This document shows, piece by piece, positions 33,904 to 43,566 of a stretch of DNA of 64,000 nt; positions within the stretch are counted from its first letter, which is position 1; each line of letters opens with the position of its first letter. The translations under genes were made by a program, and so were the position numbers. Below the pieces are notes generated by a model. The model saw only the letters and a list, made by a program, of their open reading frames with translations, did not search any database and was not told the origin of the DNA. This stretch comes from Streptomyces sp. NBC_00554 (GTDB lineage Bacteria > Actinomycetota > Actinomycetes > Streptomycetales > Streptomycetaceae), in contig NZ_CP107799.1 of NCBI RefSeq assembly GCF_041431135.1, positions 3,348,001-3,412,000 of the forward strand, given 5' to 3'.

Positions 33904-35274
33904 TCAGCGCGGCACAGCTTTCAGCCGCAGCCGGTGCGGCCGCAGCGTGATGCCGACATGCGGCGCGTCATTGGATCCGGACACCTGCTCGAAGCGCCAC
34001 CTGGACGCGATCGTGGCCGTGACGAGGGTCAGCTGGGCCATCGAGAAGTGGTCACTGGGACACTTCCGGTTGCCCACGCTGAACGGGCGCATCGCGTACT
34101 TCGGCAGGTCCTTGGACCTTTCCGGAAGCCAGCGGTCGGGGTCGAAATCGAGGTGCCGCTCGTACGACCGCGGGTCGCGCTGGATCGCGTACGGGCTGTA
34201 GACGATGTCGGCCCCGGCCGGAATGCGATAGCCGCCCAGCTCGGTTTCGGTCACCGCCCGCCGCGTCAATATCCATACGGCGGGGCGCAAGCGCAGTGCC
34301 TCGACGACGACATTGTTCGTGTGCGACAGCTTCCGGACATCGCCGAATGCGACCGGCCGGCCGCCCGTGACGGATTCGACCTCCTCACTGATGCGCCGTG
34401 CCTGATCCGGATACGCGGCGAGCACCTGCAGCAGCCACATGAGGGTTGACGCGATGGTTTCGCTGCCGGGGGTGAGTATCGCGACGACTTGGTCGTGGAT
34501 CTCCTGTTCGTCGATGGGGTCGCCGTTGCCGTCCTTCGCCTCCAGCAATGCCGTCAGCAAATCGTCCGGCTTTTGACCAGATGTGCGACGCTCGTCGATG
34601 ATCTCGTCGACGAGTGCATGCAAATCGGCCAATGCACGATCGAATTTGCGGTGGGCCGGAAGCGGCAGCCGATAGAGCGGCCCCGCCGGAATGACCATGC
34701 GCCGGTACATGCCGCGGAAGACGGTGGCGAGCGCGGTGCTCAGGCGCTCGGCCCGCTCGTCCATGAACTGGCCGCGCAGCAGGCAGCGGGCCGCGATCCG
34801 GACGGCGACGCGGAACGACTCCGATGTGCAGTCGACCGCCCCTCCGGACTCCCAGCGAGCCGCGAACGCACGCGCCTCCTCCTCCATGATCGGCCCGTAC
34901 TCGGGGATGATGTCGAGCCGGAACGCGGGCTGGATCGTCCGCCGTTGGCGCCTGTGCAGCGGCCCGGTGGCGGTCGCGACCCCCTTCTTGCCGAGGAGCC
35001 CCTCGAGGGACTCCCACAACGGGCCGCCGATCTCGAAGTCGGGGCTCAGCGCCACAGCCCCGCTGAGATCGGGGGTGGTGACCGCGTACACCGTCTTGGG
35101 GCCCATCTTCAGGCGGACGACGTCGCCGTGGTCGCGCAGTTGGGCCAGGAAGCCCAGCGGGTCGCGGACCAGTTTCCAGCCGTGTCCGAGGCCGGGCACA
35201 CCGCCTCCCGCGAGGGGCGGGGTGGGCAGCTCCAGCGTCTGAGGAACGTCAGATCGTACGGACTCGACGGTCAT
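33904..35274 (-). CDS. cyp170A1: Cytochrome P450 CYP170A1 (albaflavenone synthase)
   Basis: This 456-residue P450 has the heme-ligand loop [19 protein letters not shown], the ExxR motif EALR, and an I-helix [17 protein letters not shown]. In S. coelicolor it oxidises epi-isozizaene twice at one allylic carbon, via albaflavenol, to the odorant antibiotic albaflavenone. That protein also shows a secondary farnesene synthase activity. It overlaps the cyclase gene by 4 bases (ATGA), so the two form one operon. Electron donors are not encoded nearby. Parts of the gene have more A/T at third positions than neighbours. Confidence 0.95.
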   Translation of the reverse strand: MTVESVRSDVPQTLELPTPPLAGGGVPGLGHGWKLVRDPLGFLAQLRDHGDVVRLKMGPKTVYAVTTPDLSGAVALSPDFEIGGPLWESLEGLLGKKGVATATGPLHRRQRRTIQPAFRLDIIPEYGPIMEEEARAFAARWESGGAVDCTSESFRVAVRIAARCLLRGQFMDERAERLSTALATVFRGMYRRMVIPAGPLYRLPLPAHRKFDRALADLHALVDEIIDERRTSGQKPDDLLTALLEAKDGNGDPIDEQEIHDQVVAILTPGSETIASTLMWLLQVLAAYPDQARRISEEVESVTGGRPVAFGDVRKLSHTNNVVVEALRLRPAVWILTRRAVTETELGGYRIPAGADIVYSPYAIQRDPRSYERHLDFDPDRWLPERSKDLPKYAMRPFSVGNRKCPSDHFSMAQLTLVTATIASRWRFEQVSGSNDAPHVGITLRPHRLRLKAVPR

Positions 35275-36356
35275 TTCTCACCTGCCGCTTCGTTGTTGAC
35301 GTACGGGGGTGTGGAGCGGTCGTCCCAGCTGTCGACCATGTACCGGCCGGACTCGTGGTGGAACCAGTACACGGAACTGAACCAGTTCCGCATATTGCCC
35401 AGACACGCCTTCAGGGCGACGCTCGTTTCCTTTCCCTGCACCGTCCCGTCCGCGAGAGTGTCCGCGAGCCGGAATGCGTCCCTTTCGGCGATCGAGAATT
35501 CACTGATGCATTCCTCGACGCGCCGCCGGACTTCCGTGACGGCCTCTTCGAGAGTCAGCCCCTCGTGGTGAATGAGACTGATTCCGAGATTGTGGACCTC
35601 ATCGCCCGCGATTTCCTTGGGGAGCGAGCACAGATCGTTGTACCAGGCGGCGAATTCCTGACTGAGCAGCGCCGCCTTCCGATATGCGGGGTGATTCCGC
35701 ACCGAGGCGGGGAGTTCGTACCCCGCACTGGGTTCCAGAAGGTCGGTCCAGATCCAGTGCGCGAACGTCAGCCGACGGAGTTCGAGATATTCCGCGACCG
35801 TCGGGACGGTGCCGGAGGTCCGGTTCCGGAACTCCCGGTCGTACGCCTCGATCACCGCGTGGAAGTGGAGTGCGAAACGCTCGTTCCACTTCGTGCCGAG
35901 GAACGAGTACAGCCGCACCATGCTGTCCGCGAACGCCGCGACCAGGGGATCCTCGTGGTGCAGGTGGTTTCTCGGCGAGTCGAGGGCCGCATGCAACTGG
36001 AACCTGAGCCTCCGCCAGGCGCCGGGCCTGCCGTGGATGACATCACGGTCGTGGCGGTCGTCCCAGACGAAGAACCACGCACTGTAGTCCGCTATCGCCT
36101 GCATGACCTCGTCGGGGGCGCCAATGTAGTAGCCCGCCATGAGGTCGGTGTAGCACAGGCCGTCGGCATATTCCTCGACCTTGTCGGGCGGCATAAGCCG
36201 CTTTTCGAGGAGCCAGGCCCTGGTGTTCTCCTGTAGCCGGGGCCAATACGGGTGGAGTTGACGGGGAAACTCAGCCTCGATCACCGGGAGAGAGAGCGCC
36301 GGTGGAACCGCGACCGCTGTTGGTGTCGAAGAAGTGCTCTGCGCGAAAGCATGCAC
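35271..36356 (-). CDS. cyc1: Epi-isozizaene synthase (sesquiterpene cyclase)
   Basis: The protein is 361 residues from GTG 36356 ([20 protein letters not shown]), preceded by GAGAGGGG; TTG 36362 is a less likely start. Metal-binding motifs are WDDRHDRD (DDxxD, about residue 98) and NDLCSLPKE (NSE triad, about residue 240). Both hold the Mg that binds the diphosphate of farnesyl diphosphate. Conserved aromatic FWFVWDD- and [26 protein letters not shown] segments shape the pocket. The product, epi-isozizaene, is passed to CYP170A1. A lower third-position GC than neighbours suggests older transfer or relaxed bias. Confidence 0.95.
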   Translation of the reverse strand: MHAFAQSTSSTPTAVAVPPALSLPVIEAEFPRQLHPYWPRLQENTRAWLLEKRLMPPDKVEEYADGLCYTDLMAGYYIGAPDEVMQAIADYSAWFFVWDDRHDRDVIHGRPGAWRRLRFQLHAALDSPRNHLHHEDPLVAAFADSMVRLYSFLGTKWNERFALHFHAVIEAYDREFRNRTSGTVPTVAEYLELRRLTFAHWIWTDLLEPSAGYELPASVRNHPAYRKAALLSQEFAAWYNDLCSLPKEIAGDEVHNLGISLIHHEGLTLEEAVTEVRRRVEECISEFSIAERDAFRLADTLADGTVQGKETSVALKACLGNMRNWFSSVYWFHHESGRYMVDSWDDRSTPPYVNNEAAGEK

Positions 36357-36720
36357 GAACAAACCCCTCTCAGCCGCCTGTTGACGTCACGCCCCTCCCG
36401 CTGTGCCGGGCGTGCGCCGTTGCGTATCCCCGCACTTCCCATTCAGCACCACAACTGACCGTTCTGGGAACGGATTTGCTCCACTCACTACCCTAAGATG
36501 CCGAGAATCTCCCCTTGTATGACTGAATCTGGATCACTCAATGAGCACATGGGATCGAACGTGCGACGCACATACGAACGGCGCCTGGTCAGGAGGTTCC
36601 TGACCAGGCGCCGTACAAGGAGGTTCGAGGAGGTGCCTCACGAGAGACCGCGAGCCACACCTGTCATTTTCTGTCTCAGTCGTTCAACGTGCCCGCTCGG
36701 ACATCGGTCACGACGTGTCG
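36357..36720 (-). other. Gap between terpene operon and def
   Basis: This 364-bp gap has no gene I can support. It should hold the cyc1 promoter and the def terminator (36580-36612). It is AT-richer than the surrounding sequence around 36440-36550. Confidence 0.5.
36580..36612. terminator. Strong terminator hairpin downstream of def
   Basis: A perfect 15-bp stem GGCGCCTGGTCAGGA/TCCTGACCAGGCGCC closes on a GGT loop, about 110 bp past the def stop. Confidence 0.8.
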
Positions 36721-37371
36721 TCAGTCGTTCGCCACGATCGGGTAGCGGGGCTCGTTCTCGGCCATCTGCCGCAGCGCGTCCTTGCGCTCACGCTTGGAGA
36801 GCCGGTCGATGTACAGGTAGCCGTACAGGTGATCCGTCTCGTGCTGGAGGCAGCGTGAGAAGTAGCCGGTGCCGCGCACCTTGATGGGATTGCCCTTCTC
36901 GTCCTGCCCCGTGACCTCGGCGTAGTCGGGGCGGGCGAGCGGCGCGTACGCGGTCGGTACGGAGAGGCAGCCCTCGTTGCTGTCGTCCAGGCGGCGCTGC
37001 TCGGCGGGCAGCTCGACGAGCACGGGGTTGCAGACCACGCCCGTGTGCCGCTTGCCGTCGTCGTCGGGGCAGTCGTACACGAAGACCTTCAGGTCGACGC
37101 CGATCTGGTTGGCGGCCAGGCCCACGCCCTCGGCGGTGTGCTGGCTGGCGAACATGTCGGCGACCAACTGCGCCAGCTCGTCGCCGAAGTCGGTGACGTC
37201 CTTGCACTCCTTGTGCAGCACCGGATTCCCGACGACGGTGATCGGCCGCGAGGTACCGCGCTCGCGATAGGCGGCCTCGCGCTCCTCGCAGTCCTCGATG
37301 TCGATGACGAAGCCCTCGTCGTCCACGGGGAGCACGCCCACGTGCTGCTGATCGGTGTCCTGCTGCGCCAT
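36721..37371 (-). CDS. def: Peptide deformylase
   Basis: This 216-residue metalloenzyme removes the formyl group from nascent N-terminal Met. All three motifs are present: [17 protein letters not shown] and QHETDHLYG (HExxDH zinc ligands; the family usually has I or F where T stands). The N-terminus has a 40-residue extension ([20 protein letters not shown]) typical of actinobacterial copies. ATG 37371 follows AGGCGTACGTCCGTC, a weak ribosome site. Streptomyces carry several def genes, so this copy may not be essential alone. Confidence 0.93.
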   Translation of the reverse strand: MAQQDTDQQHVGVLPVDDEGFVIDIEDCEEREAAYRERGTSRPITVVGNPVLHKECKDVTDFGDELAQLVADMFASQHTAEGVGLAANQIGVDLKVFVYDCPDDDGKRHTGVVCNPVLVELPAEQRRLDDSNEGCLSVPTAYAPLARPDYAEVTGQDEKGNPIKVRGTGYFSRCLQHETDHLYGYLYIDRLSKRERKDALRQMAENEPRYPIVAND

Positions 37372-37520
37372 GACGGACGTACGCCTTCCTGGAAAACGGG
37401 GGGTGTGATGCTGATACAGGGTACGGGGAACGCGCCTCAGGCGGCGCGGGGCTGTGTCTGACATGCGGCTCCGCCGCGTGGGTGCGACCAGCCACGACCG
37501 CCCCGCAGCGGTCCACGTAC

Positions 37521-38663
37521 CTAGCAAACTTCTTCGAGATCCCGCCAGTCCCTGGAGTCAGGGCTGTCCGCAACCCACCCGTCCAGCAGCCCCCTCACCA
37601 GCGAAGCCGGCGCAGCCAACCCGCACTCCCGCTCGGGCACCCACAGCTGCCCGTCGGTGCGATGGCCGAGCGGCCCCGGGTGGCCGGGCTCACTGTGATC
37701 GTGGGGATCAAGATGCTCCCCGTCGCCCTCGTCCGACGGCATCCGCGACTCGGAGCACATCCGGCACAGCAGCCGCACGGACGACGACCAGTCCTCCGCG
37801 GCGAACCCGGCGTCGGCGGCGAGCTGCTCCAGCGCGTCCCGGTCGTCCTCGGTGGCCGCTTCGAGCAGGACCACCCAGGTAGGCACCGGCGACGGCGCCC
37901 ACAGCTCGATCTCGTCGAACACGGGGTAGGCGTGCCCGGCGGCGGTGGTCCGCTCCCCGTGCGGCACCCCGTCGTGCAGTACGACCTCACCCCAGCGCCG
38001 CCCCGAAGACGGCAGCGGAATGGACAGCACCTCGATGCGGGCGGGGTCGAGCCGCCGCCCCCACACGACCTCGGCCTCACCTTCCGGAGACAGCCGTACG
38101 GCCGCACTGCCGAGGTCCATGCCCACCGGCTCCCCGGAGACAGCGGCCCCGCCGGGGACCCGCAGCCCGTACGCCTGCCAGGAACGGCGGGCCAGCGGCC
38201 AGTCCTGGAGGGCGGTGGCGGCGATCCCGACGTTCCACCAGTCAGGTGCGCCGGTCTCCCGGTCGAGGAGAGCCACGGCCCTGAGCCCCGCCGCCCGCGC
38301 CTGCTCCCAGTCGTGCCGGAACTTGTGCAGCAGCGCCAGGTTGAACCAGGACTCGGACAGCCACGGCTCCAGGTCCGCGGCGCGCGTCAGCAGCGCGCCC
38401 GCGTCCTCGTACCGTCCGTCGCCGATCAGCGTGAACGCACGGTCGGTGGCCTGCCGCCATGAGGCGGAGGGCCGGTGTCGTCCCTTGCCGAAGATCCTCA
38501 CGATTCCCGCCTGCCAGTTCCTTGCGATTCCCGCCTGCCGGTCCCTTGAAAAGTTCCCTGAAGAGTCCTTGGAGGACAACGCGGCCCTGGGCCTGCCCAT
38601 GCCCCCGAACACCCTCTTCCTCGCATCCAACCACGTACCGTCGGACGGCCGCTCATTACCCAT
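37521..38663 (-). CDS. TPR-containing protein, 380 aa, function unknown
   Basis: Residues about 75-175 contain tetratricopeptide-like helices: [57 protein letters not shown] and [25 protein letters not shown]. The C-terminal 200 residues form an unfamiliar domain with [20 protein letters not shown] and [16 protein letters not shown] duplicated [12 protein letters not shown] segment sits near residue 43. No membrane span or catalytic motif. It is conserved between def and the HD genes; role unknown. Confidence 0.75.
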   Translation of the reverse strand: MGNERPSDGTWLDARKRVFGGMGRPRAALSSKDSSGNFSRDRQAGIARNWQAGIVRIFGKGRHRPSASWRQATDRAFTLIGDGRYEDAGALLTRAADLEPWLSESWFNLALLHKFRHDWEQARAAGLRAVALLDRETGAPDWWNVGIAATALQDWPLARRSWQAYGLRVPGGAAVSGEPVGMDLGSAAVRLSPEGEAEVVWGRRLDPARIEVLSIPLPSSGRRWGEVVLHDGVPHGERTTAAGHAYPVFDEIELWAPSPVPTWVVLLEAATEDDRDALEQLAADAGFAAEDWSSSVRLLCRMCSESRMPSDEGDGEHLDPHDHSEPGHPGPLGHRTDGQLWVPERECGLAAPASLVRGLLDGWVADSPDSRDWRDLEEVC

Positions 38664-38666
38664 GGG

Positions 38667-39914
38667 TTACCCAGCCTGGGGCAGGCTAAGGCCGCCCCGC
38701 AACAGCACCCTGGCCAGCGACTCCACGACCTCGGGCTGATAGTCGCGGGCCGTCCCCAGGCGCAGCTTCTCGAGTGCCGTCAGCGGCCCTCCCGGCCCTG
38801 CTTCCCTGGCCATCTCCTCGTACGCGTTCACGGCCCGCACAATCCGTGCGGTGACCGGCTGCTCCCGGTACGGATCCGCCTGCCGCTCCACCACCACCGC
38901 CACCTCCGCGTCGACCCCGGTCTGGCGTACGACGGCTCCCCCGAGGAGGGCTATCCGCCGCTGTTCGTCCGCCGGGAGTACGGCGGTGGCCCCGGCCGGA
39001 ACCGGGTCGAGAAGGCTGAGCTGTCCGATGTCGTGCATCAGCGCCGCGTACTCCAACACGGTCAGATCCGGCTCCGAAAGGCCCAGCTCCCGCCCGACGG
39101 CCTGGCTGAGCACGGCCACCCGCCGGGCATGCCCGGCAGGCGTGTATCCCGCTATCTCGGTGGCCCGGGCCAGCGAGGCGATGGTCTGCCGATACGTCAC
39201 GCGCACGGCGGCATACCGCCGGAAGGACAGCTGCGTGAGCAGCAACGGCAGCGAGAACACGGGCAGCGCCCAGAGCCCGACCACCGCGACGGCCAGCGCC
39301 ATCACGGCCCCCGTCGCACACACGGCCGACCCGATGCCCAGCGACGCCCGCAGCTCGTCCCGCAGCAGCGGCCCGAACGGCCACCGGGTCCGGGAGTGCG
39401 CCATCGCCGCCGCGAGCACGGCATCGCACAGCGCGGTGAGCACCAGCAGCGCGACCAGCAACAGGGCGTACGCGGGACCGCCCCACTCCAGGAACTCCCC
39501 CTGGTTGTACAGAGGTTGGAAACACACGGCGGCGAACCCGACGGTCAGCACCCGCCGTGTGAGGTGGTCGACGGTCGGCCCACGCCCCCTGGCCACATGC
39601 GGCACACACCCCAGCAGCCCGGCCGCCACAACCACCGCGACCACCTGAAACGCCCCGTGGTGCGTCGCCTGCCCCGCGTTCTCCCCGAGCAGCGCGTACG
39701 CCAGCGCCCCCGCGGCCCCGAGCGGAGCGGACTCCCGCTCCTCGGCACCGCTCCAGCGGGTGAGCTCGCCCACCGCTATGAGGAGACCGAAGGCGAGGGC
39801 GACACGGCGGTCTTCGAGACCGGCCCAGAGGGTGACGGCAAGGGAAACGAGGGCGAGGAGAAGGGCGAAGGCACGGACGAGGGTGAGGGCGAGTGGGGGG
39901 CGAGGTGAACTCAT
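38667..39914 (-). CDS. Membrane protein with degenerate HD domain
   Basis: This 415-residue protein has about seven helices in residues 1-235, then an HD-type domain: EIAGYTPAGHARRVAVLSQAVGREL, YAALMHDIGQLSLLDP and AVVVERQADPYREQ. The usual HDxGK is HDIGQ, and the GYP motif expected at about residue 350 is missing. Catalysis is therefore doubtful, and a regulatory or dimerising role with the HD-GYP neighbour is likely. Its ATG overlaps the stop of that neighbour by 4 bases (39911-39914). Confidence 0.8.
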   Translation of the reverse strand: MSSPRPPLALTLVRAFALLLALVSLAVTLWAGLEDRRVALAFGLLIAVGELTRWSGAEERESAPLGAAGALAYALLGENAGQATHHGAFQVVAVVVAAGLLGCVPHVARGRGPTVDHLTRRVLTVGFAAVCFQPLYNQGEFLEWGGPAYALLLVALLVLTALCDAVLAAAMAHSRTRWPFGPLLRDELRASLGIGSAVCATGAVMALAVAVVGLWALPVFSLPLLLTQLSFRRYAAVRVTYRQTIASLARATEIAGYTPAGHARRVAVLSQAVGRELGLSEPDLTVLEYAALMHDIGQLSLLDPVPAGATAVLPADEQRRIALLGGAVVRQTGVDAEVAVVVERQADPYREQPVTARIVRAVNAYEEMAREAGPGGPLTALEKLRLGTARDYQPEVVESLARVLLRGGLSLPQAG

Positions 39915-41302
39915 GGGCCACTCCGACCGACGACGCTTGTCGGGTCACCTTCCAGCCGACTGGAAACGGGTGGCGGAGCGGGCGGGCGAACACCGCCGCG
40001 AAGCGGCGGGCTGCTGTCAGCCGTAACGGCGGGATGCCACCCATACCGAGCCAGCGCAAGCGCCAACGCCCCCACCATCTCCGGATCGAACTGCGCCCCC
40101 GAACACCGCTCGAGCTCCTCAAGAGCGGCCGGCACCGGCCGGGCCCGCCGATAGGACCGCGTGGACGTCATCGCGTCGAAGGCGTCCGCGACAGCCACCA
40201 CCCGGGCGAACTCCGGGATCTGCGCCCCCACCAGCCCGTACGGATATCCGCTCCCGTCCAGCCGCTCATGGTGATGCAGGATCGCCGACCGGGCCTCGCC
40301 CAGAAACCCGATTCCCCGCACCATCTCGTGCCCGTACTCGGGATGCAGTTCGATGACCCGCCGCTCCTCGGGAGTCAGCGGCCCGTCCTTCCGCAACAGC
40401 CGGGTGGGCACCCCCAGCTTCCCCACGTCATGCAGGATCCCGGCGAACCGCAGCACCTCGACGCGCTCGTCGTCCATGCCGAGTTCACGCGCGATCATCA
40501 TCGACGCCTGCCCGACCCGCTCACTGTGCCCGCGCGTGTACCCGTCCTTGATGTCGACGGCCTGGACGAGTGCGCGAATGGTGGCCTGGTGGGCGGCCCG
40601 TTCCCGGTGGTACTGGGCGAACACCCAGCAGGACACGTACATCGGCAACAGCACGAGCAGCGCGGCGACAGGCCCGTACGGACTGCGCCACAGCACCGCC
40701 ATCATCAGCCCGGCGAGCCCGTGCACGGCGACGGGCGCGAGCGAGCGCGGAAAGAGCCCGCGCCAGGCGCTGCGCACCGGCACCCGCTCGGCCAGCGCGA
40801 GAATCCCGCCGTCGAGGACGGTCTGCACGAGGCAGAAGGTCAGTACCGCGGCCCCGGCGGGCACGAGCGCGTAGGGGAAGTCGGGCGCGACCACGGCGTC
40901 CCGGCCGCCGAGCGCCCAGTGCACCCGGGAAGCCGCCCAGACCGCGACGGCGAGCTGCGCCGCCCGCCAGATCCGCCGCAGCCACCGCGGCCGCTGCTCG
41001 ACCCGGGCGAGCAGCGCCCCCGGCAGCGCGACGAGCGCGGCGGCCGGGGGCGGCAGCAGAAAGGCCCCGGCCAGCAGCACGGGGAGGAAGGTGCCCATCC
41101 CTCTGGGGACCTCGCGGCCGGGGGCACCCGCGGCCCTGGGACCACGCGGAAGGGTGATCCGCTCGCACCCGGCGTACAGCACGGCGAGCAGAGCGACGAT
41201 CCACCACGGGACCCGGACGGTCGGCAGCGGGGCGAGACAGACCAGGGCACCGAGAACGACACAGGCCACGTACGCACGGGCCGACGCCGGCACCGACCCC
41301 AT
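39911..41302 (-). CDS. Membrane HD-GYP phosphodiesterase-like protein
   Basis: This 463-residue protein has about seven N-terminal helices to residue 230, then a complete HD-GYP domain: GYTRGHSERVGQASMMIAREL, GILHDVGKLGVP, HPEYGHEMV and ILHHHERLDGSGYPYGL, and VADAFDAMTSTRSYRRARP. The domain hydrolyses cyclic dinucleotides in other bacteria. Here it is paired with a degenerate HD membrane protein translated by overlap. It sits just downstream of rsrA on the same strand after a terminator. The ligand is not deducible. Confidence 0.88.
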   Translation of the reverse strand: MGSVPASARAYVACVVLGALVCLAPLPTVRVPWWIVALLAVLYAGCERITLPRGPRAAGAPGREVPRGMGTFLPVLLAGAFLLPPPAAALVALPGALLARVEQRPRWLRRIWRAAQLAVAVWAASRVHWALGGRDAVVAPDFPYALVPAGAAVLTFCLVQTVLDGGILALAERVPVRSAWRGLFPRSLAPVAVHGLAGLMMAVLWRSPYGPVAALLVLLPMYVSCWVFAQYHRERAAHQATIRALVQAVDIKDGYTRGHSERVGQASMMIARELGMDDERVEVLRFAGILHDVGKLGVPTRLLRKDGPLTPEERRVIELHPEYGHEMVRGIGFLGEARSAILHHHERLDGSGYPYGLVGAQIPEFARVVAVADAFDAMTSTRSYRRARPVPAALEELERCSGAQFDPEMVGALALALARYGWHPAVTADSSPPLRGGVRPPAPPPVSSRLEGDPTSVVGRSGP

Positions 41303-41376
41303 CTCCTCGTCCCCTCCCCGACTCCAGGATTCCGGAGCCTAGGACGGCGGGGACGGCACAGGGACGCCAACGGCCG

Positions 41377-41403
41377 AATCCGTGGGCTCAGAGCCCACGG
41401 ATT
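41377..41403. terminator. Terminator after sigR-rsrA
   Basis: A 12-bp stem AATCCGTGGGCT/AGCCCACGGATT with CAG loop lies 51 bp after the rsrA stop. Confidence 0.8.
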
Positions 41404-41454
41404 AGCACGTTCGGGTGATAACCGGACGATCCTGCGGGATGCCCGGACCGGGAT

Positions 41455-41757
41455 TCAGGACTCCTGCGGAGTCGCTGCCACGTCATGCTCGGGCACGACC
41501 TGCCCCGACCGGATCAGGTCGATGCGCCCCATGACCTTGGCGCGCAGATCGGTCGGCACATCGTCCTGACCGCAGCACCGCTTGACCAGCTTCTTCACGG
41601 CCTGCTCGAGCCCGTACTTCTCCAGGCACGGAGAGCACTCCTCGAAGTGAACTTCGAACTTGGTGCAGTCCGCGTCCGGCATCTCGTGGTCGAGGAACTC
41701 GTAGAGGTGGTCGAGTACCTCACTGCAGTCCGTCTCGTGCGGCTCTCCGCAGCTCAT
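41455..41757 (-). CDS. rsrA: Zinc anti-sigma factor RsrA
   Basis: This 100-residue ZAS protein has Cys at positions 3 and 11 and the zinc motif HFEECSPC (HxxxCxxC). The Cys form a trigger disulfide under thiol stress, releasing zinc and SigR. The length and the CCGQD tail match S. coelicolor RsrA closely. Its start overlaps the sigR stop by 4 bases (41754-41757), so antagonist and sigma factor are co-translated. Confidence 0.97.
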   Translation of the reverse strand: MSCGEPHETDCSEVLDHLYEFLDHEMPDADCTKFEVHFEECSPCLEKYGLEQAVKKLVKRCCGQDDVPTDLRAKVMGRIDLIRSGQVVPEHDVAATPQES

Positions 41758-42602
41758 GAGCCCGAGCCTTTCGCTTCGTTCGACTCTCCGGCACCGGCCG
41801 GAACCAGCCCGCGGTCACGCGCGTAGTCCTCGAGCATGCCGCGCAGTTGGCGACGGCCCCGGTGCAGCCGGGACATCACCGTGCCGATGGGTGTCCCCAT
41901 GATGTCCGCGATCTCCTTGTACGCAAAGCCCTCTACGTCCGCGAGATAGACGGCGATCCGGAATTCCTCGGGGATCGCCTGCAGCGCCGACTTGACGTCC
42001 GAGTCGGGCAGGTGATCAAGCGCCTGCGACTCGGCGGAGCGCAGTCCGGTCGACATGTGCGACTCGGCGCGCGCCAGCTGCCAGTCCTCGATCTCCTCGG
42101 CCGCACTGCGCTGGGGCTCGCGCTGCTTCTTGCGGTACGAGTTGATGAAGGTGTTCGTGAGGATGCGGTAGAGCCATGCCTTGAGGTTGGTGCCCTCGCG
42201 GAACTGGTGGAAGGACGCATACGCCTTCGCGTACGTCTCCTGCACCAGGTCCTCGGCGTCGGCCGGATTGCGCGTCATGCGCAGCGCGGCCGAGTACATC
42301 TGGTCGAGGAATTCGAGCGCGTCCCGCTCGAAGCGCAGGCTGCGCTCGGCGGACGACTCCGTGCTCGTGCCCTGGCCCTCGGGCTGCTCCGCCTGGCCGT
42401 GTTCGGTCCCTGCGTCGGTCCCAGTGACCGGACCCACCTCCTCCAGCGACGTAGCGAGACCGAGACCGGTCCCACTGGAATCGGAGGATAGACGAACATC
42501 CACACCCGCCGCCGCCCGAATAGGCACGGTCTTACCCGCGTGCAGCACCGTCCAGTCCAGGTCAGCGCTGCTGTTACGGCTCGGGCAGATGGTCGAACCC
42601 AT
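41754..42602 (-). CDS. sigR: Thiol-stress ECF sigma factor SigR (with long SigR' start)
   Basis: From GTG 42437 the protein is 227 residues, the standard SigR. From ATG 42602 it gains exactly 55 residues ([20 protein letters not shown]...), matching the unstable SigR' isoform described in S. coelicolor. Region 2 is [32 protein letters not shown]. Region 4 is [48 protein letters not shown]. It drives thioredoxin, mycothiol and protein-quality genes. A SigR-type promoter precedes the long start, giving autoinduction; RsrA is co-translated. Confidence 0.97.
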   Translation of the reverse strand: MGSTICPSRNSSADLDWTVLHAGKTVPIRAAAGVDVRLSSDSSGTGLGLATSLEEVGPVTGTDAGTEHGQAEQPEGQGTSTESSAERSLRFERDALEFLDQMYSAALRMTRNPADAEDLVQETYAKAYASFHQFREGTNLKAWLYRILTNTFINSYRKKQREPQRSAAEEIEDWQLARAESHMSTGLRSAESQALDHLPDSDVKSALQAIPEEFRIAVYLADVEGFAYKEIADIMGTPIGTVMSRLHRGRRQLRGMLEDYARDRGLVPAGAGESNEAKGSGS

Positions 42603-42663
42603 GCGGCGGACTTCCTCTCGTGCTAACGGTCCAGCACACGCTCCGTGCTGTCTGTACTCGCAC

Positions 42664-42689
42664 AACAGAGGTCCGCCGCTCAACATTCC
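42664..42689 (-). promoter_or_regulatory. SigR-dependent promoter of sigR-rsrA
   Basis: Reading the minus strand, GGAAT (complement of 42685-42689) and GTT (complement of 42664-42666) are exactly 18 bases apart, the GGAAT-N18-GTT consensus for SigR. The predicted start point is about 55 bp before the SigR' ATG. It lies 7 bp from the stop of the upstream hydrolase gene. Confidence 0.9.
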
Positions 42690-42695
42690 CGGGCG

Positions 42696-43322
42696 TTACG
42701 CGAGTGACGAGGTCCACTTCACAACACCGTCAGTGACGATCTTCAGAGCCTCGTCCTGCCCGAGCGGCGCCCGTTTCGGAACGGCGAAACCATGATCGCC
42801 GTACGGCACCTCGATGATCTCGTACGACCCCTCGGGGAACTCCTCGGGCTTCCCGAACGGATCGTTTCCGCCCTGTACGACGAGAGTGGGCACCCCGGAG
42901 CCGAGCAGCTCCTCGGCGCGCGACTTCTCGGGCCGGCCCGGCGGATGCAGCGGAAAACTGAGTGCGAGCACGGCAGCGGCGCCCAGCTCCACGGCCGTAC
43001 GACAGGCCACACGAGCCCCGGCACTACGCCCACCGGCAACCACCGGAAGCCCGCCCGCGGCGACCGCGGGCCACACCCCCCGCCACCCCACATCGAGCGT
43101 CTTCGGCGCGGGAGCCACCTTCTTCCCGGCCACCCGCCAAGGCTGCTCAACAAGCGCGACACTCACTCCGTGCGCAGGCAACACCTCCACCAAGGCCTGA
43201 AGATCACGCGCCTCGATCCCCCCACCGGCCCCATGACTGAGGGCAAGAACAAGCCGCGCAGCAGAGGCTGGATACCAGGTGACGCGAGCCACACCAGCAT
43301 CGGTCTCAATAATCTCGATCAC
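42696..43322 (-). CDS. Alpha/beta-hydrolase family protein
   Basis: This 208-residue single-domain hydrolase has LALSHGAGGGIEARDL (oxyanion loop), the nucleophile elbow GGRSAGARVACR (G-x-S-x-G), an Asp in VVQGGNDPFGKP and a His in YGDHGFAVPKR, giving a full Ser-Asp-His triad. It resembles the Tex30/dienelactone-hydrolase-like branch. The substrate is unknown. It lies immediately upstream of sigR on the same strand, but sigR has its own promoter in the 93-bp gap. Confidence 0.85.
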   Translation of the reverse strand: MIEIIETDAGVARVTWYPASAARLVLALSHGAGGGIEARDLQALVEVLPAHGVSVALVEQPWRVAGKKVAPAPKTLDVGWRGVWPAVAAGGLPVVAGGRSAGARVACRTAVELGAAAVLALSFPLHPPGRPEKSRAEELLGSGVPTLVVQGGNDPFGKPEEFPEGSYEIIEVPYGDHGFAVPKRAPLGQDEALKIVTDGVVKWTSSLA

Positions 43323-43351
43323 ACCACAAGAGTCTGCCTTCTCACTCCCCC

Positions 43352-43490
43352 AGCTGTGGGCATGCGTGCCGCTAGGGGCGGCAGCCCACCCACCCGTCGG
43401 TCGTAGCTGTGGGCATGCGTGCCGCTAGGGGCGGCAGCCCACCCACCCGTCGGTCGTAGCTGTGGGCATGCGTGCCGCTAGGGGCGGCAC
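43352..43490. repeat. 53-bp tandem repeat, about 2.6 copies
   Basis: Units start at 43352, 43405 and 43458 (AGCTGTGGGCATGCGTGCCG), period 53 bp, almost identical. Each contains the imperfect hairpin TGCCGC-TAGGG-GCGGCA. The third diverges after GGGGCGGCA. It lies between two minus-strand genes, 30 bp upstream of the hydrolase start and 77 bp from the SRAP stop. Confidence 0.9.
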
Positions 43491-43566
43491 GGGTGGGCAC
43501 AGCGGCACCCCGCAAGCGCCGGGCCACGCGACCCACCCCGACCCCAGCCCCACCCCGGGCACCCGG

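Noticed and set aside
35271..36356. Terpene cyclase as cargo of the eshA encapsulin
   Set aside because: They are 34 kb apart and the cyclase has no long disordered targeting N-terminus, so the link is not supported.
43352..43490. CRISPR array
   Set aside because: The 53-bp units are directly adjacent with no distinct spacers and no cas gene is present.
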